Shown here: positions 41,305 through 50,489 of the stretch, piece after piece
How the letters are laid out: each line of letters opens with the position of its first letter
How positions within the stretch are numbered: position 1 is the first letter of the stretch
NCBI GenBank assembly: GCA_903848935.1
Contig: CAINHO010000050.1
Coordinates: 1 to 64,000, forward strand
DNA from: an uncultured Pseudomonadota bacterium
GTDB lineage: Bacteria > Pseudomonadota > Gammaproteobacteria > Methylococcales > Methylomonadaceae
Direction of reading: 5' to 3'
Length of the DNA: 64,000 nt
Notes under the pieces: model-generated
Databases searched by the model: none
What the model was told of the DNA's origin: nothing
What the model saw: the letters and a program-made list of their open reading frames with translations, nothing else
Program-made: the position numbers and the translations under genes

Positions 41305-42090
41305 TTATTTAATGTCACGCACCAAACGAAAGCCAATATCGCCGGAGCGTGTCATGGGCAAACCGCTATAACGTGTCGCTGAACGCAAATTGCTATATTT
41401 CGCCACCCAACTTCCGCCACGATAAATTTTATATTGCCCCGTTTCGGAACCTTTTGGATTGGTCACGAGACTATTTTTGTAACCATTTGGATCATACCAA
41501 TCTTGCACCCACTCCCAAACATTGCCGTGCATATCGACTAAACCCCACGGATTAGCTGTTTTTTGACCGACCTCGTGGGTGTCGCCGCCATAACCTTCGT
41601 TACCAAACCACGCATATTGCCGAATGTTTTTTGGATCATCACCAAATGACCAAATGGTTTGTGTGCCAGCTCTGGCGGCATACTCCCATTCCGCTTCGGT
41701 CGGCAAACGGTAAAAATCTCCTTTTTCACGGTCATTTAATTTTTCAATAAATGTTTGCGTATCATTCCAACTGACTTTTTCAACGGGTCGATACATACCT
41801 TTAAACTTACTCGGATTGCTACCCATTACATCTTCCCATTGCTTCTGGGTGACTTCCGACTCGCCCAAGTAAAACGGCTTGTCGATGCAAACTTTGTGTT
41901 GTGGCAATTCGTTTGCAGTTGTTTGCTTGTCTTTGTCACTGAGTTCGGTTTGTTTGTCCTGTCCCATTTGAAAACAACCAGCTTCAATTTTCACAAACCG
42001 AATCCCCTCAAAACTTTTCATTTCGGCGGCTAATACATTTTGCGCCATTAAAAACATAGAAATTAACGCAATTTTATTTTTATTATTCAT
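41305..42090 (-). CDS. Exported formylglycine-generating-enzyme/SUMF1-like protein
   Basis: FVKIEAGCFQMGQD; YLGESEVTQKQWEDVMGSNPS; RLPTEAEWEYAARAGTQT; GNVWEWVQDWYD; YRGGSWVAKYSNLRSATR. Confidence 0.9.
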   Translation of the reverse strand: MNNKNKIALISMFLMAQNVLAAEMKSFEGIRFVKIEAGCFQMGQDKQTELSDKDKQTTANELPQHKVCIDKPFYLGESEVTQKQWEDVMGSNPSKFKGMYRPVEKVSWNDTQTFIEKLNDREKGDFYRLPTEAEWEYAARAGTQTIWSFGDDPKNIRQYAWFGNEGYGGDTHEVGQKTANPWGLVDMHGNVWEWVQDWYDPNGYKNSLVTNPKGSETGQYKIYRGGSWVAKYSNLRSATRYSGLPMTRSGDIGFRLVRDIK

Positions 42091-42174
42091 GACTTGACCT
42101 CTAAATGTGCACTGTGAATTGACCCGCAGCTATTATAATGACGCTAACAGAATTCACTATTTGTTTATCGCCTT

Positions 42175-43338
42175 ATGATTAAAACGATGCTTTACACCAG
42201 TTTATTTCTGGTCAGTTGTGCGACTATGCCACAAAATTTATTCACCACATTTTATCCAAAAACCTCGGTTGGACTTTTAGAAATCAGCAGTTTCGATGTT
42301 TATAAAGATGGCGAAACCTTACACGCATTGGTTTCTGGTTTGAAGACGGAAAAAGATAAAACTCAAACCGTGCGTTATTTACAATCTATCAATAATGGCA
42401 AACATTGGTCGTCACCTGTCGATATTCAAAATATTTTCCCGCCCGCCATCGCCACTCGTGGTAACGATGTTCAGCTTGCTGCTAATGGACAAAATTTGGT
42501 CGCAATTTGGCAAATACAAGGCGACATTCCAAATAGTGGCCCGTTAATTAGCACTTATTCACACGATGCAGGTAAAACCTGGCAAGCAGGCAAAAATCCC
42601 GCTGTTGATAATATTGGTGACCAATCGCACGCGGATTTAATTGCCGATAAAAAAGGAATTTTTCATAGCGTTTGGCTCGCTGACCCCGAAGAAAATGGCT
42701 ATCAAAGTTTGCGTTATGCGCGTTCGATTGATAGTGGCGAAAACTGGCAACCACCTTCGAAGCTCGATGATTCAAGCTGTTCCTGTTGTTGGAACACGCT
42801 GGCTGTATCACCTAATAACGAACTTCATGTGTTGTATCGTGATATGAATCCGCGTGATATGACATTACTCAGTTCCAGTGATAATGGCAAAAATTGGCAA
42901 AGTAAAAAAAACGTCGGAAAATTTGATTGGTATTTTGACGGTTGTCCACACGTTGGCGGTGGTATTGCATTCGATGAAAATAATGATTTTTACGCTAGTG
43001 TTTGGACAGGCGAAGCATCGAAATCGAGTTTATACACGGTGAATTCAATTACGAATTCACCTATCAAAATTAGCAAAAATGGCACGCACAGCGATATTAC
43101 TATTTTAGACAATCGCGTTGTTATCGTTTGGGACGAAATGAATAAAGATGGAACTGGAATTTTTATCGCACAATCTTTTGATAAAGGTGCAACGTGGTCA
43201 ATACCACATCGTTTGTCGGCAAATGGCACAAATGCTACCCACCCACGCATCGTGGCTACCGAAAATAACGCTTTGATTTTGTGGACAGAAAAACAATCGA
43301 AACAAACCAGTCAATGGGCAATGACGTGGCTGGAATAA
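42175..43338 (+). CDS. BNR/sialidase-type beta-propeller lipoprotein with Cys-rich motif
   Basis: Lipobox LVSCA; Asp-box repeats (SINNGKHWSS, SHDAGKTWQA, SIDSGENWQP, SSDNGKNWQS, SFDKGATWSI); SSCSCCWNT. Confidence 0.8.
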   Translation: MIKTMLYTSLFLVSCATMPQNLFTTFYPKTSVGLLEISSFDVYKDGETLHALVSGLKTEKDKTQTVRYLQSINNGKHWSSPVDIQNIFPPAIATRGNDVQLAANGQNLVAIWQIQGDIPNSGPLISTYSHDAGKTWQAGKNPAVDNIGDQSHADLIADKKGIFHSVWLADPEENGYQSLRYARSIDSGENWQPPSKLDDSSCSCCWNTLAVSPNNELHVLYRDMNPRDMTLLSSSDNGKNWQSKKNVGKFDWYFDGCPHVGGGIAFDENNDFYASVWTGEASKSSLYTVNSITNSPIKISKNGTHSDITILDNRVVIVWDEMNKDGTGIFIAQSFDKGATWSIPHRLSANGTNATHPRIVATENNALILWTEKQSKQTSQWAMTWLE

Positions 43339-43339
43339 T

Positions 43340-43816
43340 CTATTTCGCAATCACCGCAATTAAGTCTTCTTTTTTCACTGTTCCGGCGTGGCGATAAATA
43401 ATCTGCCCCGCTGAATTCGCCACCACAGTATAAGGCACAGTATTCGCGCTGTTACCAAGTTGTTGTGCTAAATTAAAACCATCCCATTCGCTACTAATCA
43501 ACACAGGGTAATTTATACTTACTGTATTTTTGTAGCGCGTCACCGCTAGTAATTCGTCAATCGCAATTCCAATAAACTGCACATTCTGTTTACCAAATTG
43601 CATTTGTAATTGCATAAATTCGGGAATTTCTTTTAAACACGGTTGGCACCAAGTCGCCCAAAAATTGATAACCAAGGTTTTGCCCTGCCATTCTGAAATA
43701 CTGTGCATTTTTTCGTCAGTATCAGGAAAATTAAATACGGGCAAAATATCGTCTGCGTGGACGTGAAAACAGCTACATAAAAGAAAAAACAGCGCGGTTA
43801 TTTTTAGGTTTTTCAT
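43340..43816 (-). CDS. TlpA-like thioredoxin-fold protein
   Basis: LVINFWATWCQPCLKEIPEFMQLQ; signal peptide. Confidence 0.9.
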   Translation of the reverse strand: MKNLKITALFFLLCSCFHVHADDILPVFNFPDTDEKMHSISEWQGKTLVINFWATWCQPCLKEIPEFMQLQMQFGKQNVQFIGIAIDELLAVTRYKNTVSINYPVLISSEWDGFNLAQQLGNSANTVPYTVVANSAGQIIYRHAGTVKKEDLIAVIAK

Positions 43817-43891
43817 TGCGTTAAGGTTACGAAGTTTAAGGTTTAACCAGGTTATAATAAGTCTCCTTTCTAATTCAAGTATTAACTTTTT

Positions 43892-44269
43892 ATGACAGCT
43901 GATTACACAAAAAACTTTTTAAAATCATTACTTTTTACGGTCGCCTTCGCCTCACCATTTTCGGTTTTTGCCCACGCCATTATGGTTAAATCGCAACCCG
44001 AACAAAACGCGACCCTTACCGTTTCACCTAAGCAAATCGACGTATGGTTTAACGACAAAGTCGGTAGCGAATACAAAGCCATCGCCGTCATCGATAGTAA
44101 AGGCAATCGCGTCGATAACAAAGACGTGCAACAAGAAATGCTTGATGGCTCGCATTTGTATTGCACCATTCCCGCATTACCCGCCGACTCTTATACCGTC
44201 CGTTATCGAGTGGTTTCAATCGACACACACATCGTCACTGGCAAATTTCAATTCACTGTCAAACCATAA
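43892..44269 (+). CDS. copC: CopC-domain copper-binding periplasmic protein
   Basis: AHAIMVKSQPEQNATLTVSPKQIDVWFNDKV; DGSHLYCTIPALPADSYTVRYRVVSIDTHIVTGKFQFTV. Confidence 0.9.
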   Translation: MTADYTKNFLKSLLFTVAFASPFSVFAHAIMVKSQPEQNATLTVSPKQIDVWFNDKVGSEYKAIAVIDSKGNRVDNKDVQQEMLDGSHLYCTIPALPADSYTVRYRVVSIDTHIVTGKFQFTVKP

Positions 44270-44272
44270 TTT

Positions 44273-44845
44273 ATGAAAAACAATTTTATTTTAGGTGTGT
44301 TATTCACGGGCGCATTATTAGCAGGTTGCGATATGTCGGAAAAACTAGGCACACCACCCCAAATCGCCGATGTAAATAGTGTTGGTTGTTTAGTCGCCAA
44401 CGATTTTTACGCTGTACATTTCAGCGCATATTTAAAACCCAAACAAGGCAACGAGCGCGAAGCTTTACTAACGCCATACTGTCAAGAATTACCGAATGTA
44501 GGCAAAGTATTTTTTGCAGCAGATTTAATCGACCGTGATATTCGCAAAACACCGATTGGCATTCGGGTTGTCGAAATTGAGAAAATCGGCGACAAACCAA
44601 ACGACTTCAAAGAAATTCGAGAATTAAACCGCGTTGAACCCAAAATATATTCCAAAGGTGTCGTTGAAGCACAAGCCGATTTAGATAAAAAAGGGGATTA
44701 CGCGCTGATTTTGTTGATTGGTGGTGAAGAGGCAATTTCGGATGAAGACCAATTGAAAATTACGCTTCATGTCGGTGTAAATCCATTCGCATGGTTTAAA
44801 GAAAAACAAATATGGATTGTTAATAAAGCTGCAAAACTTTTTTGA
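44273..44845 (+). CDS. Hypothetical lipoprotein, apparently cotranscribed with copC
   Basis: Lipobox LLAGCD; begins 3 nt after copC stop. Confidence 0.6.
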   Translation: MKNNFILGVLFTGALLAGCDMSEKLGTPPQIADVNSVGCLVANDFYAVHFSAYLKPKQGNEREALLTPYCQELPNVGKVFFAADLIDRDIRKTPIGIRVVEIEKIGDKPNDFKEIRELNRVEPKIYSKGVVEAQADLDKKGDYALILLIGGEEAISDEDQLKITLHVGVNPFAWFKEKQIWIVNKAAKLF

Positions 44846-44871
44846 TAAAAAATTATCTTGTCTCAAATAAA

Positions 44872-44903
44872 AACCCCCGCTGTTTATACAACGAGGGTTT
44901 TTC
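44872..44903. terminator. Terminator between convergent lipoprotein gene and pmoB
   Basis: aaaacccccgctgtttatacaacgagggttttt. Confidence 0.65.
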
Positions 44904-44928
44904 TTTTCAGATAGCTTAAGCTAAACGA

Positions 44929-46173
44929 TTAGATGAACACAGGAATTAATGGAGCATCCACTGTAATCATTTGACGTTTGCCAGCTTCGTCGAAGAAGAA
45001 CAACAAACCAGCGAAACGACTGTCTGGATCGTAAATCAAATCGGCTAAACGATAAACTTCCCAAGCCGCGTCAGACGCAGTAACTTGAACAGTTCTTGTT
45101 TGACCAGGTGCTAATGGGCTGTTATCACTAACAGTTAAACCATCTTCAGCCAATAAATCATCCGGATAACCAGTTGTATCTTCCAACACTGCTGAGTCTA
45201 AGAAACGAACAGAAGCCGTGTTGAATTCACCTAAACGAACAGCTGAATCGCCGTTGTTGGTGATTTTCAAGGTCATTTGCATAGCACGACCTGGTACACG
45301 GTAAGTAGCATCTTCAACTTTAACAGTAACAGTTTTCGCAGGCATTTCGACTGTTTTCATACCGCGTAACAAACCAGCTTGTAATGGCGTTGTAATTGGA
45401 TATTTTTCATTCGTTGATGTCATAGCGGTTGCAACAAGTGCAATAGTACCCGCTACAAACGCCATACCAACTTTTCTGTCAGTGGCTGTAATTAAAGTAT
45501 TCGCTTTACCAGATTCCATCGCAATTGAACGTGGAATGAACATCGGTTTACGAATCCAGTAAGCCAACCAAGCCAAACCTAAGGCATACCACAAAGCGTG
45601 CCAGAAGTAAGTGTTATCTAAATTGTAAGTTTCAAGATCGATAGTTTCACCTGTCAAAGTTGTAACAGGGTTAACGAAATCTTTCATAGAACCAGTAATG
45701 GTTGTCCATTTACCAGGCCCGATGATTGGACCGCCACCTTGAACGTTCATCATAGAATGAACGTGCCAATCGCCTGGGCGACGTGCTTTCAATAATACTT
45801 TGAATTCATAAGTTTCGCCCAATTCCAAAGATACTGAACGTGGTACTAATTGACCACCAATCCAAGAACCTTGACGAATGAACACAGGACCAGGAATACC
45901 AACGTTTAAAAATGATACTTCTGGTTTATCAACGGTTTCTGGCCATCCTAAGAAAACGTAGAATTTACCAGTAACTGTCATAGTATCGTTTACTTTCACT
46001 TCTTCTTTTGACCAATTTAAGTCAAACCAGTGAATAGTACGCATACGCATGAACGCTGCTTGTGATTTTTCACCATGAGCCGCAGCTGTTGGTGTATAAA
46101 GCATCGCAGCCGAAGAAGCAGCTAGCAATGCGACAAAGGACAATTTAGCAACTTTGTCTTTTAATAATTTCAT
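44929..46173 (-). CDS. pmoB: Particulate methane monooxygenase subunit B
   Basis: Start refined to MKLLKDKVAKLSFVALLAASSAAMLYTPTAAAHGEKSQAAFMRMRTIHWFDLNWS; 414 aa; HVHSMMNVQGGGPIIGPGKW. Confidence 0.97.
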   Translation of the reverse strand: MKLLKDKVAKLSFVALLAASSAAMLYTPTAAAHGEKSQAAFMRMRTIHWFDLNWSKEEVKVNDTMTVTGKFYVFLGWPETVDKPEVSFLNVGIPGPVFIRQGSWIGGQLVPRSVSLELGETYEFKVLLKARRPGDWHVHSMMNVQGGGPIIGPGKWTTITGSMKDFVNPVTTLTGETIDLETYNLDNTYFWHALWYALGLAWLAYWIRKPMFIPRSIAMESGKANTLITATDRKVGMAFVAGTIALVATAMTSTNEKYPITTPLQAGLLRGMKTVEMPAKTVTVKVEDATYRVPGRAMQMTLKITNNGDSAVRLGEFNTASVRFLDSAVLEDTTGYPDDLLAEDGLTVSDNSPLAPGQTRTVQVTASDAAWEVYRLADLIYDPDSRFAGLLFFFDEAGKRQMITVDAPLIPVFI

Positions 46174-46204
46174 ATATCCCCCTAGTGGTAATGTAATTCT
46201 TAGA

Positions 46205-46954
46205 TTAAAGGTTTTCGCTGCTGATAAAATCAGTAGAAGCGAACCAACGACCAAAGAAATGCCACAAGAAGTAAATGATGATACTTACGAAACCAGAGAA
46301 GAATGCAGATACTGGAGCAACGTCTTTACCGAAAGTTCTTAAGGTACCTTTTTCTACCATACGGATGTATTCAGGTGTACCAGTTCTTACATAATTGTAA
46401 CCTTGTAAGTCAGCTAAAGTCATCATCATACCGTTGTATTCAACGGGTACATGCAATGGAGCAATAACTGGCCAGTTACCTGGATAGAACAATAAGCCCC
46501 ATGCCAAACCACCAACAACAGCGGTTAATGTCATGCTGCCACCCAACAACATGATGCCGTCTAATACGATAGCTCCAGGCATTAAGTTTGAAGGGAAACA
46601 GAAGTTTACTGGGAAATATGTCCAACCCCAGAAGTTTAAGTAACGGTTAACCCATTCACCTAATAACAAACCTAATACACAAACTACTGCACCAAAAGGC
46701 AAACGGTAGCGGTACCACAAACATGCTTGAACAGCTGCTGGGAAGGTGATTGACACGATCGGTGCAACAGTTACCCACAAACGTCTATCTTTCCAGTCAG
46801 TCCAGAAATCCCAGTCACCACCAGTCAACATATAGTGAATGTGATAACCACCTAATACTACGAAGAACAACGTAAACAAAATCATCCAGTCAAATGTGCG
46901 TGAAACTTTTACTGCTTCAGCACGCGACCGTACAGCTGATTGAGATGCGCTCAT
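46205..46954 (-). CDS. pmoA: Particulate methane monooxygenase subunit A
   Basis: GGDWDFWTDWKDRRLWVTVAPIVSITFPAAVQA...NFWGWTYFPVNF...VEKGTLRTFGKDVAPVSAFFSGF. Confidence 0.98.
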   Translation of the reverse strand: MSASQSAVRSRAEAVKVSRTFDWMILFTLFFVVLGGYHIHYMLTGGDWDFWTDWKDRRLWVTVAPIVSITFPAAVQACLWYRYRLPFGAVVCVLGLLLGEWVNRYLNFWGWTYFPVNFCFPSNLMPGAIVLDGIMLLGGSMTLTAVVGGLAWGLLFYPGNWPVIAPLHVPVEYNGMMMTLADLQGYNYVRTGTPEYIRMVEKGTLRTFGKDVAPVSAFFSGFVSIIIYFLWHFFGRWFASTDFISSENL

Positions 46955-47008
46955 TAGCTTACCTCCTAAAGGATTTAAATTATTTTTATATACTACCTAC
47001 CTCTTTTA

Positions 47009-47035
47009 CTGCTCTACCTTAAAATTATAGAGCAG
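47009..47035 (-). other. Stem-loop in the pmoC-pmoA intergenic region
   Basis: CTGCTCTA-ccttaaaatta-TAGAGCAG, with partial outer pairing tacta/tagta. Confidence 0.7.
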
Positions 47036-47066
47036 CGGGAGATAGTAATTACAACCGTGACTTAAA

Positions 47067-47819
47067 TTATGCTAAGTCTTTTTTCAAAAGTTTTGACAAC
47101 GATTGAACTTCGATGTTCACAACGCCCATTACACCCAAAGCAGCCCATCCGAAGAATACGAAACCGTAGTGTAAAGGTGCAACGAACAATTCTTCCATAA
47201 ACCAGAAAGTGTGACCCCATTCGTTTAAGCCAACATTTGGCAAAATCATGAAAGGTCCAATTACAGCTACCAAATACATTAAAGGAAGACCTTGTTGGTA
47301 AGCTGGCAATCTTGTTTTCGCATACAATAAAGCACTTACACCAGTAATGATGTAAATTGGGTATGCTAAGTAGAATTCGATGATGTGACTTGGTGTAAAG
47401 TCGGTATCACGAACGATTGTTTGATGCCATGTACCATCTTGTTCTGTGAAATAAGATGCGCCATAGTAAATAGCGATACCGTACATACACAACCAGATCC
47501 AATGTGTAAAGTGTCTTCTCAACTCTTCACGTGGTGTGATAGACATTACTTTACGATCGCGAGATTTCCAAATGTAACCCCACAATACCGATGCAGTCAC
47601 GATTTCAGCAACCATTTCAATGTAAAGGAAGTTCATCCAGTACGTTTCGAACTCAGGTGCAAATGAATCTAAGCCAGCTGACCAGCCGTAAATTCCTTCA
47701 TACCAACGAACCCATGCGTAAAACACTATATAAAGTGCTGCGCCTGCGAACATATTTTTTTTGTTTAAAAGCGGTGCTTCTGCAGCATCAGCTTTCACTG
47801 ATTCAGTTGTAGCTGCCAT
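47067..47819 (-). CDS. pmoC: Particulate methane monooxygenase subunit C
   Basis: YIVFYAWVRWYEGIYGWSAGLDSFAPEFETYWMNFLYIEMV; RRHFTHWIWLCMYGIAIYYGASYFTEQDGTWHQTIVRDTDFTPSHIIEFYLAYPIYI. Confidence 0.98.
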   Translation of the reverse strand: MAATTESVKADAAEAPLLNKKNMFAGAALYIVFYAWVRWYEGIYGWSAGLDSFAPEFETYWMNFLYIEMVAEIVTASVLWGYIWKSRDRKVMSITPREELRRHFTHWIWLCMYGIAIYYGASYFTEQDGTWHQTIVRDTDFTPSHIIEFYLAYPIYIITGVSALLYAKTRLPAYQQGLPLMYLVAVIGPFMILPNVGLNEWGHTFWFMEELFVAPLHYGFVFFGWAALGVMGVVNIEVQSLSKLLKKDLA

Positions 47820-47938
47820 TTCTACCTCCTAGAATTACTAAATCCCCGATTTTTCGGGAGTCATGTTTTCACATCCTTTTCCCGCATTTTGAACGCTATA
47901 ACTGCGTCAAAATGTCGCAACTCCATTTAGCGAATGCA

Positions 47939-47966
47939 AGTCTACCAGTTCATTCTTTGTTGTCAA
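47939..47966 (-). promoter_or_regulatory. Candidate sigma70-type promoter of pmoCAB
   Basis: On minus strand TTGACA-N16-TAGACT, about 120 bp upstream of pmoC start. Confidence 0.4.
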
Positions 47967-48027
47967 TAATAATGCTCTAAATAATTTTCTAAATGACACA
48001 CAATCTTTTTTCGCACTAAAAATTCAA

Positions 48028-48672
48028 TCATTTTTGTCGGTTAAAATAACGAGACAACATCCATCGACCGCTACCAATAATCAATACAATCATCAACAAA
48101 CTAACGATTCCGCCTAGCTTTAACACTGACCAATCAAGTAAATAGGCATCTGATTTTATTGGCGTACTAATCGCGGGAATACTCGGTAAATCACCATCGC
48201 CACCACCTACTTTCAATTGCGCTTTCATACCCTTTTCCGCGTGTTGTGCCAATTCGCAATGCACCAAATATGTCTTTTTTTGACTCGGCATAATCAAACT
48301 CGCGTGTAATTCTCCTTCGCCATAAAGTTCCAAATGCAACATTCCATCGGGATACAAATAACCAGGCAAACCGTGAATCATAAATTGGTGGCGAATTTGG
48401 TCATCATTGATAAAGGTAATATTGATTTTTGCACAAGGTTTCACCTCCCATTGTTGCTGGTCAAAGGCAAACATTTTTCCATTAAATTTCGCCGCGTATT
48501 TTTGTCCAGCGTGAACAGTCAAATTTACTGTTTCAGAAATTTGTGGGCAATCTTTTGGCAAATTATCTGAATTCGCATTCATTACCATGCCTTTTTCGTC
48601 CATTTGCATACTCGCAAAACTCACTTGCGAAATTATGAGCAACAATGCGATTAAAAATTTATTATTTTTCAT
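48028..48672 (-). CDS. Membrane-anchored cupredoxin-domain protein
   Basis: Signal peptide; HQFMIHGLPGYL...YLVHCELAQHAEKGMKAQLKV; C-terminal TM. Confidence 0.75.
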   Translation of the reverse strand: MKNNKFLIALLLIISQVSFASMQMDEKGMVMNANSDNLPKDCPQISETVNLTVHAGQKYAAKFNGKMFAFDQQQWEVKPCAKINITFINDDQIRHQFMIHGLPGYLYPDGMLHLELYGEGELHASLIMPSQKKTYLVHCELAQHAEKGMKAQLKVGGGDGDLPSIPAISTPIKSDAYLLDWSVLKLGGIVSLLMIVLIIGSGRWMLSRYFNRQK

Positions 48673-50329
48673 AAAGTTTGTTTCGTAAGTAAATATGCAA
48701 CGCCAAAATGAATGTGCCAACTAACAATCCAATCACCATACAAAATGCAATCAACTCTCCATGACTTGGAATAACTTTTCCAGCATCGCCAAATAAATTC
48801 GCCCAATCCCCGTTCGCCCAAGGCGGACGCTGTTTAGCGTAGTATTCTTTGTTGAACACATCATTAAATAATTCGTCGTGCATTTTAGGCATCCCTTGTA
48901 CGTCGAGTAGTGATTTATATGCCAAAATCGCCATATTCCCTCCAGGCTCCATGCCATCTGTCGTTGTTCCAGTTGGCACATGATCATGAAACATCCACAA
49001 TCCCGCGCCGTAACTATTCAAGCCGTCATTTTTTGTTTTTAACGATAAATCCAATCGTTGTGCCGTGGCAATATCGAAAACATCTCGAGTTAATTGCAAA
49101 CCTTGCGGCGCATCGACACCGTCATAAGCCATAATCGTTGCCTTATGTCCGTGAAAATGCACCGCAATCGCGGAACGTTGTAAATTCGCAATGTGTAATT
49201 TAATACGTTCATCTTCGCCCGCAATAATCATTGCATCACGCAAGGTATAAGGAAACGAATGCCCGTTAAGTAAAAAATAATTCTCAGTCGAAGTCGTCAT
49301 GTTGTAATCACGACTCATTTTCTGGCTGATTAAACGCGGATCATTGGCTTCTTGAGGAATTTTAGAGAGTTGCTTATCTATAGATTGATAATGTAAATCA
49401 TATTCTTGATCATAGTTTTTCTTAACTGCTACTGCCAAATGACGCACCTGTCCTGCCCCGATATTAAAAGTTTGCACCCAATTATTCGGTGCATTTTCTT
49501 CCACGATAATCATACCGTTTAAGCCCATCATGAAATGTTGAGCCGTTTGAACATGGCAGTGATAAAGCATTGTTCCTGCGTGGCGCGGTTGAATTTCGTA
49601 AGTATGTTGTTTTCCTGGAAAAATAGCGTGTTCTTCCATACCGTCATTATCATGACCATCGGCAGTTAAAAATGGATGATCCACACCATGCAAATGAATT
49701 GTGTGCGGCAAATAATGCGTGTTTTCTAAAGTGATAAAAACCTTGTCACCTTGTTCAACACGAATCACAGGCGAAGGCGCACGCAATAACGGATGAGCAA
49801 CGCGAGAATTAAAATTCTTCACCGCCATTCCCTGCATTTTCGGCGCGAATACCCACAACGACGGCTGCAAACCTGGGGCAGTATTATAAGTATTCATTAA
49901 ATAATCGCCATCAGGACTAAAACCATTTAGCTCAACCACTTCCAATTTGATATGAATCACGTCGGGGTCGCCATCACCATCCAAATCTTCGCCCATCGTG
50001 ACTGCGTCTTGTGCCAAATTACTTTGCATTAACGTCATCATCGAAACATTGTTTGTACCTTTAACCGCTGTCGCAATCGTGTAAGGATTATCGGGTTCAC
50101 ACGCTGGTGAAGCCGCGATTTTTACGCCTTCAATTTCTTGTGCGTCGCGCCACTCAACATGATCATCGGTACACGGCTTTTCAACATTCGCATTATTCGC
50201 CTCACTAAAGATAGTCCTCGGCGGATTTTCACGCGCGTGTTTTTCAATGATGGGAAACCACTGCGTAATCACGATTACTAAAGCCGTCGTAATCGCTAAC
50301 AAGCTAAAAACTAAATACTTTTTTTGCAT
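48662..50329 (-). CDS. Multicopper oxidase with N- and C-terminal TM anchors
   Basis: HTIHLHGVDHPF, GTMLYHCHVQTAQHFMMGLNG, HFHGHKATIM, GLWMFHDHVP; TMs at both termini. Confidence 0.88.
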   Translation of the reverse strand: MQKKYLVFSLLAITTALVIVITQWFPIIEKHARENPPRTIFSEANNANVEKPCTDDHVEWRDAQEIEGVKIAASPACEPDNPYTIATAVKGTNNVSMMTLMQSNLAQDAVTMGEDLDGDGDPDVIHIKLEVVELNGFSPDGDYLMNTYNTAPGLQPSLWVFAPKMQGMAVKNFNSRVAHPLLRAPSPVIRVEQGDKVFITLENTHYLPHTIHLHGVDHPFLTADGHDNDGMEEHAIFPGKQHTYEIQPRHAGTMLYHCHVQTAQHFMMGLNGMIIVEENAPNNWVQTFNIGAGQVRHLAVAVKKNYDQEYDLHYQSIDKQLSKIPQEANDPRLISQKMSRDYNMTTSTENYFLLNGHSFPYTLRDAMIIAGEDERIKLHIANLQRSAIAVHFHGHKATIMAYDGVDAPQGLQLTRDVFDIATAQRLDLSLKTKNDGLNSYGAGLWMFHDHVPTGTTTDGMEPGGNMAILAYKSLLDVQGMPKMHDELFNDVFNKEYYAKQRPPWANGDWANLFGDAGKVIPSHGELIAFCMVIGLLVGTFILALHIYLRNKLYEK

Positions 50330-50425
50330 AAATTTCTAAATTTAATTTTTCATAATGACGTGATTGTACACAAAAATGCGCGTGAGTTTTTTTTAGGCGC
50401 AACTTTAAAAAACAATCTATTTCAA

Positions 50426-50457
50426 ATGACACAACCTGTCGTCACGGTATGTTATTG
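50426..50457. repeat. Copy 1 of ~32-bp repeat upstream of WYL remnant (putative operator)
   Basis: atgacacaacctgtcgtcacggtatgttattg. Confidence 0.7.
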
Positions 50458-50489
50458 TTTTTATCATTCTTTCAAAACTAGAATCACTC

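Noticed and set aside
44929-46254. Longer 441-aa pmoB start
   Set aside because: Extension overlaps pmoA and precedes the canonical MKLLKDKVAKLS signal peptide; the 414-aa form is preferred.
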